64,000 nt of DNA from assembly GCA_022376515.1 (NCBI GenBank), contig WTXI01000005.1, forward strand, positions 1,178,001 through 1,242,000, in the 5' to 3' direction. Shown here one piece after another: positions 46,828 to 61,327 of the stretch (position 1 is its first letter; every line of letters begins with the position of its first letter). This stretch comes from Lactifluus volemus (Eukaryota > Basidiomycota > Agaricomycetes > Russulales > Russulaceae). The translations under genes and the position numbers were made by a program. The notes beneath the pieces are model-generated. The model saw only the letters and a list, made by a program, of their open reading frames with translations, did no database searches and was not told where the DNA came from.

Positions 46828-49105
46828 TACTATAGTTGGGTTATCTGACCACGTGCGGGGTGTTAAGGCCCCACATACGTACGTTACGTGTGTTGGCAAC
46901 ACGATGACTCTATTTGTTGAGAGGAACTGGACACACAATGCATGCGTGTTCATAATTTTACCTCGCTCTGGAAATGAGATCGCTAATCGATAAGGTTTTT
47001 CCCGTAAACGTGGTAGCGGTGAGGACCCATCGGTCGCCTACGTTGAATTTAATTCCTGGCCTGAAGCGCGTGGATCAGCACACGCTGAATGCTACAATAT
47101 ACGACCTAGCTGGAGGTGTGCGATCAGGCTGTGCGGGTTCTCTATGTTGGGTTTCATTTTATTATTTGTAAAAGGCGATATGAAGGTCGAGCGCCTACAA
47201 ATTTTTGGGCTGTGCTGCTAAGAGGTGGGGAAGCGATTTAGACTTGACAAATCACAAATTCTAAACTATTACTACAGTTTCCTTTTTCAGATAGAGACTA
47301 GCGAAATGATCGTGGCCGCCGCTCTAGCGAGGCCTCACAGCTAAGACTTGGAACGCAAATCCCACTGGCAATCTTTGCCTCGATGGTGCAACGCTTGCTT
47401 GCGTTGACGGCTCAGATTTGAGGGTCTGTTCTTTTACAAACTCCGTCAACCATGCGTCGTTATCATTACTAGGTCCAACCGCCTGCCTTGGGCGTCCAAC
47501 CCCCGGTTGTGGTCTGCGCGAGACTTGCACCTGCTCGGCGGTGTACGTCAAAGGCTTTCCACCTGACCGCCGATTGCTATCTACAGATACTGACAACTGT
47601 CATCTATGGGCCGTGATTAGGTCACTGATCGTTCAGCCAGCGAAATTCAACGTTGATGGATGGCGCAGTGACTAACACTCAACATTTCCCCTCTAGGAAA
47701 GAGATTACCATCGCGCCTCGAGTCCCCCCCCCCTTCCCCCAGCTCTCACTATACAAATGGTTACTCTCTGTTCGGGCGGTGCCGCCAGATGATGAGTTGC
47801 GCGCTAGAATCCCTCGGGAGATTTCGCATGCGGATGCATTGACGACGAACGCGCTTGTCTCAGTCCCGACTTCCCTTGGCCCCCCTTCCCGCCGCTTGTC
47901 CGCTCCTCCCCAACCCCCTCTTTCTCCTCGAGGGAGCGTAAGCTAGTAATAAAAAAATGATGACGAAATGTGAGACCTTTTCATCAACTTTCATTCATTT
48001 AAAGAGTCATAGATCATTTCAGTCCTGATGCACATATATCGATATACTGTAAGTGGGCGGGGGCATCAATTCATCTCGCGCCCAGTGGTTACCCTTTTTG
48101 GATGCGCCTGGAGTGACCTGTCTGTCGGTGTTCCACCTAGCGCGCTTGGCCGTCCAAAATTTGACAACTTCCCCTTAGATTTCATATGTTCATATTAAAA
48201 AAAAAAAAAGTAGAGAAGATGATGCCCGCCCGATTGACCAAGTTGCAGCCCCCAAAGACGCTGCAACAGACTGATTCCCAGCCCCTCATCTCGGGGCGAT
48301 TTGCTCCCGACGCCATCACGTTATGGGGTGCGACCCGCCGTTTACGAAACCTGTTCCGGTCTCCTTGGGCGTCCCCCCTCGCTCGCCATTCATTTGGAAC
48401 AGAAGTGTCTGTTGCGCCGCCGGCTTGTGGGGCCTGAGGCTCGTACCAGCTTTGGCGTGTCACATGTCCAACTTTGCCAAGGTATTATGCCTTTCATGAC
48501 CTACGCTACTAAGAACTTGCAGTAGCACATGGAATCATGTGGTTCCCTTAGCATTTCACATATTCGGTCCCTGTTTGTGGCCAAGCTAAGTTTGATTGGA
48601 TGTGAACCCAGGCCAAGCCCTTCACGGTGAAATGGAACGTACAAGGGGGGATTCTCGGCCTTGTCCTTGCAAGGGTGATTTAATTTCGCGGTTCGCCGTG
48701 GAGATTACAAGGTCACGAGGCGTGACAAGCGGTGCAATCATGTCAGAAATCGTCTATAGATGACGCACTGCGTCTATAAGGTGCAATACGATAACAAGAT
48801 ACAGTAGCGTAGGAGAGCGGACATAAAGCATATGGTGTGGCGATACATTGCAGAGTGATATCCAATATAATATGACGTGGTGCAAATGGCGTGGTAAGCT
48901 AAGGGAATGTCTGCGCGGAAGAGGAAGAGGGGGGGGGGACAAAACGTCTGAAAGAGAATGGACAAAAACAACATAATGAACCGGAGATGAGCGAAGAACG
49001 GGTATGACACTAGCACATAGTAACGTATTTGATTCTCAGAGCAAACCGAAAGAAGACTGCGATCTCGGGATGCCAGTCCCCGAGCGCTGTCCTTCGTGAT
49101 ATGGT
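46828..49105. other. Intergenic stretch with doubtful small ORFs
   Basis: Two frames in the middle might be exons. One is a minus frame, 47324-47596, reading 'NRRSGGKPLTYTAEQVQVSR' and preceded by an acceptor-like 'gacag'. The other is a plus frame, about 47697-47946, reading 'SLYKWLLSVRAVPPDDELRA' after a possible acceptor 'cctctag'. Neither has an ATG-led complete model or a recognised family. Between 48190 and 48480 an A-run is followed by GC-rich sequence without convincing coding. No RNA gene was found. Confidence 0.4.
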
Positions 49106-50461
49106 TTAATATCCGCCGCGACTGGGCCCGGGCCAGTGCTTGCGGGGATCCATGTCGGCACGGGTTCTGCCGCCTGGGGGTGAGGGTGTATGCCCAGACC
49201 TAATCATGGGCGGCGGCGGAGAACGAGATGTGTATGAGGGCATAGCTCGCTCAGCCATGGGGCTCATAAGAGCCGGGCTGCCATGATATCCACCAATAGG
49301 CGGGGTAGGCGTAGGGACGGGCGGAGGGACCTGATTGGATGCAGGGTTACCAGCAGTGGAAGTCGTGCGCCCGCCTTGCCGCATAGATTGCCTTTTGTTC
49401 TGGAACCTGAGGTAATGGCCGAAGGCATGAGAAATAAATAAAAAGGCTATAGACAAAGGGCATGAGCCAACCAAATTTGCACACTGCGCGCAGACATATC
49501 CAACTCCTTCGCTATTGCGGCACGCTCTTCTGTAGACGGGAACGCAGTACGATTATAGACAGAATTAAGCACTTCTAATTGACGGGCATCTGCACGCTTG
49601 CGCTTCTTCTTAATCGTCGGCTCTGTAGACTCTTGCGGTTCATAGTCTACAGGTGACGTCGCAGGAGCGGCGCGGGCATAGGGAAGTTGCCCAACGGTTC
49701 GCGAACTCGGCATGGTGCGGTCCACAGAAGGATGGTTCATTGACATAGACTGGTGATAGTGCGGATTAGCTGGTGCTGGCGCAGCAGCCGCACCTCGAGA
49801 GGAATTATGGCCCGATGGGTAGCCAGCAGATGCGAGGGGTTGATATTGTGGATAGTTTGATGCAGGGGAGTAGACTGGATGCGGTGAGCGCATGTCGCCC
49901 ATTGTAGGCGGCATCTGCAAATCATCATGGTAATACTGTGATCCCTGGATTCTATCGTCTCGCGGGACGCTCAAAGGCGGGAGCCGTCGAGCGCCGGCTG
50001 AGCTAGAGGAGGGCGACGATCTATTGTAATTGTATGCCTGAGGGTATCTTGCATCGGGAAGCTGTTGATACTGTGGATAACTAGGGTATCCAGCTTGTGT
50101 TTGCTGTTGGGCATGGGAGTCTTCGCATGGGTGAGTTAGAGAACGAGGGAGTAGCGTTCTCCAGAGACCAAGGTCACGTACAATAGGGCTGCTCGTATGG
50201 TACCGGAGTAGAACGCTGCTGAGTAGGGTAAGGGATTGAATAGTTGCCAGACACTGTAATGAGAAATGCGAAGGTTGAGTTCAGATTTGCTGAAGCGACA
50301 TTAAATGACAAACCTGAGGAGTCAGAGGTCGGGAAAGCTATAGTGAGTGGGGGTAACGTAGTCCTACCCTGTTCCGAGAAAGACGAACCACTATGAGAAT
50401 CACCAACAGGGGGGCCATTTCTCTGCGACCCTCCGAGACTATTGTAATTGGGGTGGGACAT
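49106..50461 (-). CDS. Homeobox transcription factor
   Basis: A nuclear DNA-binding protein. The homeodomain is 'KRADARQLEVLNSVYNRTAF' through 'MSARSVQIW', then an intron, then 'FQNKRQ'. This restores the recognition-helix signature WFQNKRQ, with an intron inside helix 3 as in many homeobox genes. Upstream exons from ATG 50461 are rich in Ser, Pro, Tyr and Gln ('NSLGGSQRNGPPVG', 'YPSYPQYQQLPDARYPQ'). The tail after the homeodomain is Pro/Gly-rich ('VPPPVPTPTPPIGGYHG') and ends 'GPSRGGY'. A basic 'KKKRKR' just before the domain is a likely nuclear signal. About 400 residues. Whether it is one of the morphogenesis regulators of mushroom fungi cannot be told here. Confidence 0.85.
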
Positions 50462-51436
50462 AGCTAGCTATTATAGGAAGGCAAAGAAAGAATTGTAATG
50501 TATGTGATGAGGAAGTCTAGTTTCGACGACGAGGGAACTTAAATACAGCACTCTCAGGAACACGTGAAGTTTAAGTTATACCACCTGAAAAAGCAAGGCG
50601 AGGCAATACACGTCCGTGGTGACGGGTTTACACGTGGTGGGCGAGTGTAGGATGAAAGGTCGAGTCCTGGGATCGAAAACGTGCAAGGTAGCTGTGCAAT
50701 AGGGCGAGGTGAGGAGGTGGGATGGGGGATGTAACGTTTGGGATGAGGAAGAGAACCGCTGCCGGGCTATTGGCTATTGTCATAAAAGTCGATCTCATTC
50801 CCATTCGCTTGGGACTGTCCTTTGCTTACGACACGATGAGATAGATCTCCGGCATGCGCATAACAGAGCGGCACGTTGGACGGGTTCCTCGAAGGCAGTC
50901 TTGCAGAGGAAGGGGTGGACCACGAAAAGAACCTGGCGTGGCCAGGGCCCGGTTTCTGAAACCCAATAGGACGGATCGCTTGTTTAGCGCATTAGAATGA
51001 TCGGCATGGACCTGGGAAGGTCAAGTCGCCGTTTGCGGGCTCGGAGTGAGAAGTCAAAAAATAAAGTAAACTAGCTGTATCTGGATACCTTGTCGCCGGC
51101 TAGATTGGGCAAGAGAGAAAGGACCGTCGCAACCAGGAAGCACAGCCTGAGCCATAGAGCTACTCGGCTGGATTGTTATGACTGAGACTGAAAAAAAACC
51201 ATTACAGCGACCGTAAGGAAGGATACTGATACGGACATTTGGCTGACAATTGGCACTAGCACTAGCACTGGCATTAGCACTGGCATTGGACGTGGTTGCT
51301 GAATGTCCGGTATGAGAGCGCGACTAGCCACGTGGTTGCCGCGAGCTCAGCTGAGGCTTAGCGCCTGCCCTGCCCTGCCAGGCCTGGCTCACTCAGTGAG
51401 GGCCCTTACCCCACCCATTCCTTCCCATCCTACCAA
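50462..51436. other. Intergenic region between divergent homeobox and kinase genes
   Basis: Nearly 1 kb with both promoters. Apart from the hexamer repeat at 51253-51288 I saw no gene or RNA. The 86-residue plus frame at 50709 looks non-coding. Confidence 0.5.
51253..51288. repeat. Short tandem repeat, six GCAYTR hexamers
   Basis: Six consecutive hexamers of the form gca[c/t]t[a/g] lie about 150 bp upstream of the kinase start. It is a minisatellite-like tract that could be polymorphic. Confidence 0.8.
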
Positions 51437-54903
<3,467 letters not shown>

Positions 54904-55969
54904 TTTATAATGACACGTGATGACTTACGACAATGACGACGACTGTTAACGACCACACCCACACGCCTCATGCCGGTTTGTGCGTTGTCTGCACGACGCG
55001 CTGTATTCCCTACTTTATTGCTACCTTAATGGAAACAATTTTACTACTTCCTCTACTTGTTTAACCTGCGTCCGCGTCGGGGTTGTTCCGATCACGTACA
55101 ACGTGTTGTAGTATTTGTTTTTTCTCGGGTTGAATAAGATCGATTTAAGGATCCTCAGTGCTCTGGTGTGGAGGACATGCAGGTGAGCCGTGAGAGCGCG
55201 CGTGAGAAGGAGGACCTGCAAGTGGTCTAGTCGGACTCGGAGAGCACTGGCAAGCCACTCTATGCATGTTCGCATTCCCACTGCCTTCACCAAACATGCT
55301 ACCTGATCTGACCCAGCATTCAACAACCCCAAATTTTACACTCTGCATACTAAGAATAACTCCCATGCATTGTACATGCGGTCTACTATCGTGAAAAAAA
55401 TCCGTCGAGCGCACGGAGGCATTCTCAGACTAATATCTGGTCAGGACACGGAGACCACCAGTGCACCACTGCAAATATGGTGTTATGAATTCGACTACGC
55501 GGCGGTGATCACTCCGAAAAAGCAGATGGGAGTTTGAGTTAGAAACAATTCACAGAGGCTCGGATCGAGCATCAAAAAGAACGTGCATCAGACAAATATT
55601 CAAAAAGCAGTACGTACGTACAATACGTTCAAGTGCACACAGAAAGACATGCGAACTCCAGATCGGTACGTCTGGGTGCAAAACGATATCGGTACTGTTT
55701 TTTTTTCCCATCAGCGCGACCTTGACTACCAGGGCACGGCATCGGGAGCCCGTGTGGGGCGTCGTCGGGATCGTTACAGAACAGAGCATAGAGGGCTCGG
55801 AGGGTCACTTTAGCAGTAACCGGCGGCAACCACAGCACCCGACTCGTTGCTAAAAAAAGCGAAGACCAAGGTTAGGTGTTACTCACACATCTTGACGGTA
55901 ACACCGTCTTTCGGCTATCGACAATTTTGAGCGCGCGTATACACACTCCTTTTTTTTTCTCACTCTCCC
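54904..55969. other. Intergenic region between kinase and MscS genes
   Basis: A 1.07-kb gap. It contains a minus frame of 103 residues (55021-55332) and several smaller ones, none with family-like sequence or a complete splice model. A T-run precedes the MscS start (55940-55960). Nothing else was seen. Confidence 0.5.
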
Positions 55970-58900
55970 ATGAGCGCCGCTAAACATCCAGAATATGGCT
56001 CAATTCAGTCGTCCTCTTCGGATGAAAAGCACCCCTCCGACGGACACTACGATCTCGACCGTGTTGCTTCGTTGTCATACTCGTCGCATAAGCCTTTGAG
56101 TCGCAACATGGAGACACCTCAGCATACTGACTCTATCGATCATCCTGCGCAGGCGCAGGCCACACTATCCTTGGATAGGGATGGACTCCCGTCCCAAACA
56201 TACACCGACTCGCACCCGCAGAGTCATCATGATAACTCTCACCGTCGTTCGACCTGGAATGTACTCGGGGGAGCTCGCAGAATAGGAGAGGCCTACGAGC
56301 GATTCGACCCTCGTAATGCAAGCGAACAACATCTTGCATTTGCGGACGGGGATCTCCCGAAGACTAAAGTGAGTTGTCAACTCTGGTGACGTGGAAGGTG
56401 TTAACACGGCGCTCGTGCGTGTCATTAGTTCGTTCGCTTCTATCAATTTCTCCTCAATGCATCAGTCGTGACACGGTGGACCCTGTTCATCATTCCTATA
56501 TTGATCATCCTATGGATTCCCGGAATTCTCAGTCGTACTGCGTATCCCCACGGACAGGTTCGTCGTCCGCTTCATACGACTTCGCCTGCAATATATATTT
56601 ATATATATTATATTTCTATCATAGATATGGGGCGTGCCTCTCCTATGGTGGAGCATATGGCTGACTGTCGCCTGGGGTGGTATGGATCATGCATTTTTAT
56701 GATTGAACGTTCTCATCTCATATTACGCAAATTTTACAGGTTGGTGGGGCTGTCTCGCGGGAGCGTAGGTTTCAATCTGAACTCCGAGGCGATTACAACA
56801 GCTTCTAATGGCGCTTTATATCCATTGACAGGATGATTCTCCCTCACATCGCTAGGCACACCCTCGGCGTTGTTGCGGTCGGCGCCCGCCATTACATTGA
56901 CTGGCTCGGTGTGCTGCGTAGGTTTGTGCTCGCATTCGTGATTATCAAGGTCCATGTTGCCGATATCCAAGCCCATTTCTTTTTTTTTGTTCCAGATACG
57001 TTGCCTTGTTCGCTTGGAGCTTGGTAATTTGGATAGCGTGGAATCCACTCATTATCGACCGGAAACGTCCCGACATTTCGTCTAAAAGCCAGCAAATCAT
57101 CACGTTCATAGGAAAACTACTTTTCGGCATTTTCCTTTGCACGGCTCTTTTGCTCTTCGAAAAATTTGCTATACAATTGATAGCCGAAAAGTTCCATCAA
57201 CGCTCGTATGCAGGTCAGGGCATTCTTTCGGACTTTTCACATGTACCTTACCCGGATCTCCCACAGAACGCATCGCAGACCAAAGTTTGCTATCAAGACG
57301 CTCTCTACGTTATACCGCCACTCAACAGAGTTATCCGAGCATCCCGACCGAGGCATTGAGAAGCATCACCATTCGACTAACCCTGCGCGGCTTGTTAAAC
57401 AAGCTATCAAAGGTGTCCGGTTTGCAGCGACAACCACTACTACTGCGCTTGGAAATGTTGCGACAGAAATCGCTGGCAGGTGCGCTCACCTGGTTTTACG
57501 GTAGCTTGGGATCAGAACATTCAGATGATGAACCTCTCAGTTCTGTGTTGCAACCGAACTCACCTCAAGCAATGGTCCTGACGGCACTGGAGTCGGCTCA
57601 CAGGACAAAGCTTGTGCGTATTGCAAATGCAGTCCATGCCGTACTTGTCGTAATTGTCTGGGTTTAGCTCGCACGTCGTCTATTCTTCTCCTTCCGCAAG
57701 GAGGACAGGGACTACCTGGTCTTTCAGGATATCACTCGCTTGTTTCCTTCTTTAGAAGCTGCCGATGCTGCTTTCGGGTTGTTCGATAGAGATGGCAATG
57801 GCGATATCTCACTTGAGGAGATCGAACATGCTTGCGGGTCTGTCGCAATACCTCTACTTCCCTGCTTCGCTCATGGTTTGCGATATGTCTCAGAGAGTTT
57901 CACAGGGAACAATTGTCACTCCAGCATTCTCTGCGTGATCTCGATAGCGCTGTGGGCCGTCTGGACAACCTCCTTATGAGCGTGTACTTTTAGCAGCTGT
58001 TATGATCATTGCCGTGACACTGGTAGGCACACTTCTGTGTCTGATTATCATGCATCAATCTCTTGTCTTTAGGAAGCCCAACTCGTTTCGCTGGTCACCG
58101 CGACTGGCACTATGATCCTCGGTATGACAAACTCTATGTGCCTTGATCCATCCCAGCCTCATCACGGTCGTCTTGCTCCTAGGGCTCAGCTGGCTCATCG
58201 GCAGCAGCTTACATGATATCCTCACCTGTATTATCTTTTTGTTTGTGCTCCACCCTTTCGATGTGGGCGACAGCATCGACCTCGGCGACAAGGGGAGTTT
58301 TACCGTGAAGGAAATTCATATCCTCAGTACCATATTGTTGGATGGTCACAGCACTTACGTCCAAGTTTCAAATACCGTCCTAAGCGCTCTCGTGCGTCTG
58401 GACGATGTTCACACCGGCTAAATTACTCACATGTTCATGCTTCCCCGCATAGTTCATACAAAATATTCGTCGAAGCCCCAAGGCACGTTTCTTCCTCGGT
58501 CATTGTGCGGCTTCGCTGAGATTTCGGGTCAGATGTCTGAATCGTTCACATTTGAGGTTGAATACTCACGACATTCAAACAAATCGAGATGTTGCGCGGT
58601 TTGATGCTGGGTTTCGTTCAAAGCGAGCGCAGGGATTACCAACCTCTTTTTGATGTCGTTGTTGTTGGTAAGTGTCATCATCGATCCCTTGAGTTCACAT
58701 TTGATATAGCTCTTCGCGAAAGATATACCCGAACAGGGAAAGATGATACTCAAGGCCGATATTATGTACAAGAGCAATTGGCAACAAGGTAGTTTGAAGG
58801 GTACGCTTTTTGACGTGAAATAATCTTGCGAGATGTCATAGCTGACGCCCCCGGGGGACGCTCAGCGTCGCGACGCAACAAGTGGATTTGCGCTCTGAAG

Positions 58901-59357
58901 ACTTACCTAGCCGAGGCGAAAATATACGGTCCGAAAGGAGACCCAGACGCTGTCGCTGCCCCTACGCGATATACTGTCATACCCTGGGAAGAGGTGCAAG
59001 CCAAGGAGGGCAAGAGCGTTAGCTCTGTGACACCTTTGATGCCCTCTGGTGGTTATAATCTCATCAATCGAAGCAATTCTATGCGTAAGTTTCCCCTGCC
59101 CGTGGATTTGGCGTACGTTGTAATTTGATGCTTGACCGCCTGACCATAGTGGAAGATACGGATGATGTCTTCGGTGACTCGACGATGGTACGTGACGCAC
59201 TCCTTTCGAGTGTACGCTCAGGGCGGTGCTGATAAATGTCGGATAACAGACTCAACCCCCGCGAATACCGGTCGAACCGTTGTTACGGGGTCGTCCGGCG
59301 GCTCCCCCCTACCAGCCTCTGCCCCCAGAAGAGATTGAGATGAAACCGCGGGAATGA
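55970..59357 (+). CDS. MscS-family mechanosensitive channel with EF-hand
   Basis: Fungal Msy1/Msy2-type channel, expected in ER or plasma membrane and gated by hypo-osmotic swelling with Ca2+ sensing. From ATG 55970 comes a Ser/His-rich cytosolic leader. Transmembrane segments follow ('VVTRWTLFIIPILIILWIPG', 'FAWSLVIWIAWNPLII', 'LLFGIFLCTALLLF'). The EF-hand loop is 'DRDGNGDISLEE'. The pore-lining helix and MscS core are 'GLSWLIGSSLHDILTCIIFL' and 'HPFDVGDSIDL'. The soluble beta and C-terminal parts follow ('VQVSNTVLS', 'MLRGLMLGFVQSERRDY', 'RNKWICALKTYLAEA'). The tail is proline-rich ('PPRIPVEPLLRGRPA'). Many short introns are needed. It converges on RPB3, 236 bp apart. Confidence 0.88.
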
Positions 59358-59593
59358 TCGCGTCGCGCCGGTATTTCATATTCACTAAGTTTTTTGAAAG
59401 TATTTCAAAAAACTTACGGTGAAAGCTCTATCTTTAACATAAATTACTCCAATCTACTAGAATTTTAGCAGGGTTAGAAATATTATGCTCTGCTCTTTGT
59501 TGTTGTCCAAATCCTTCTGTTTTCGGAATAAGACAAGCGCTGATCATACACTAAAGATCGAGGTACAGCCTTCGATTGTGTAAACAATATGCA

Positions 59594-61199
59594 TCACACG
59601 TTCCACCCACTCTGTGTCTGTGGATTCGGACTGCCCCACCCGGTGTTTCGAGCTGGGCTGCCTGTTCCCCAGCCGCTGCCTCCTGCACCCCACGCACCGG
59701 ATGCTGCGCCGCTGGCACTCCAATTACCCGATGAAGGGGATGCCCCAGAACCTGAGTTACCACCCCATGCTGAACCCCCACCGGCTGGAGAAGTCCCCCA
59801 ACCGCTGCCGCCGCCGCCGCCGCCACTACCACCAGCACCACCACCAGCACCACCAGCGCCGCCGCCGCCGCCGGTACCTGGTGTACCTGCCCACCCAGAA
59901 GAAGGGCTGGCTTCTTGTCCCCATCCAGTCGTTGCCCTGGGTGCCGGAGCTGTGCCGTTAGCTGGCGGCAACTGCGCACCACTGTCACCGCCGAGGGCAT
60001 CGAGGTCATTTGGGTCCGACTTGAGTCCGAGAATGAGGTTAGCGAGCTTTGTCTGCAGCTCGGTGAGGCCCTATAGAAGATAGTTATCGCTAAAAGTGAA
60101 GAACGAAGGCAAAGTGCCCCGGCACCTTCATCACAACTTCTTGCGGGCCTAGACTTCCGTCTGTCTCGACCTCGAAGTAGAATTTTTGGGGTTTCAGATT
60201 GTAATCAAATGGCTCATCATCGCGTGGGGGTTCTTCCTCTGCTGCGTTGGCACTTAACGGCCATTCTTTTTTGATGTCGGTTTCGTACCAATATGTAGTG
60301 TGCCGCAAGCGGTTGTGGGGGTCATATTCAAACGAGACGGCAGAGCACGGGGACCACTTCGCATGCTCCTTCGCTATGCCCTGAGGCATATTGAGCGCCT
60401 AATAACTCACTGTCGTAATGGGTGTGAAATTACCTTCTTTGCAATGCACCGTACGCTAAGCTCTTGGCCCTTGCGGATTTTACAAATGAGAACTGGGGGT
60501 ACAGAGGGATCGTCTGAATAGAAACAGTGCGAACAACTCAGTACGGGAACGCGCATGAGATTCGAAACGACGTACTCTTCCCTACAGGATGACCAAAGTT
60601 CTCTGAGCGCCTTGCAATCTCTTCTCCATCATCCACCTCCTCCCTCCAGCCGTATCCTCCACGAGCTACAACGTCCAGATGATTGCTGGTGATGTCCATA
60701 GTCCGGTTTTCGTTACAAGCCACGTTCAAAACCAGCTCTATTGAGCAATTTTGACATGACTCCAGGCAGGTGCAATCCTGAAGAGAGGTGTGAGTGTATT
60801 GTCCTAGCATAAGACAGTGAAACACGCACCCGACTATACCGGATCGCTTCGTCGCAATTGTTACTGACCAACGGGATCATTCCGAACCTGTGAGCAATAA
60901 ACTCGTCGGGTAGAACGGTTGTGTTGGTCACAATCTCCACCATATCAATTGCTATTCAGTCCTGAGTACGCATACATGCCGCTCTTGAGAAAACGAACGC
61001 ACCGACGGTAGGAATATCCGCCATCATAACCCTCCGAAGAGAATTGGCGAACCTAGGACGTTGGCTTAGATGAAAGGCAGGAGAGCAACGTAAGCTGCGA
61101 CGCGTACGAAAGATCAACATTTTCGAGGACAAAATTTACACGGTCTTTTTTCAATTCTCGTATACGGACGTTAGGTTCAAGGATATCGTTGACTTGCAT
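59594..61199 (-). CDS. RPB3: RNA polymerase II subunit RPB3 with WG/GW-repeat C-terminal tail
   Basis: RPB3 is the alpha-like subunit that pairs with RPB11 in RNA polymerase II assembly. From ATG 61199: '[20 protein letters not shown]', '[13 protein letters not shown]', '[20 protein letters not shown]', '[10 protein letters not shown]', a cysteine zinc loop '[12 protein letters not shown]', then '[20 protein letters not shown]' and '[20 protein letters not shown]', ending with the family's terminal helix '[15 protein letters not shown]'. About 140 further residues follow, rich in Gly, Ser and Pro, with nine tryptophans 7-31 residues apart. Most of these have Gly on one or both sides (GWG four times, also GWA, AWG twice, GWN and NWS). 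Known RPB3 proteins mostly end soon after the helix. The upstream neighbour on the same strand is the HECT ligase, whose stop lies 128 bp before this start. Confidence 0.9.
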
Positions 61200-61327
61200 T
61201 TGTAGTTTGTCGTGGGTCGTTGGATCGGAGAATTACCGTGAGTGGTAAATATTCACGTGATCAAAGCCGATTGGGTTATGTGTGTGATTTGATATCGATC
61301 ATACAACTACTAGCACTACATTAATTA

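Noticed and set aside
48182..48525. Opposing ORFs of 83-93 residues in GC-rich DNA
   Set aside because: Neither has splice-supported extension, a recognisable family or a coding-like composition; the minus frame runs into the A/T homopolymer.
59589..60083. Long plus-strand proline-rich ORF opposite RPB3
   Set aside because: It is the complement of the GC-rich, glycine-coding RPB3 tail; its Pro/Ala repeats mirror Gly/Ser codons and there is no independent start context or homology.
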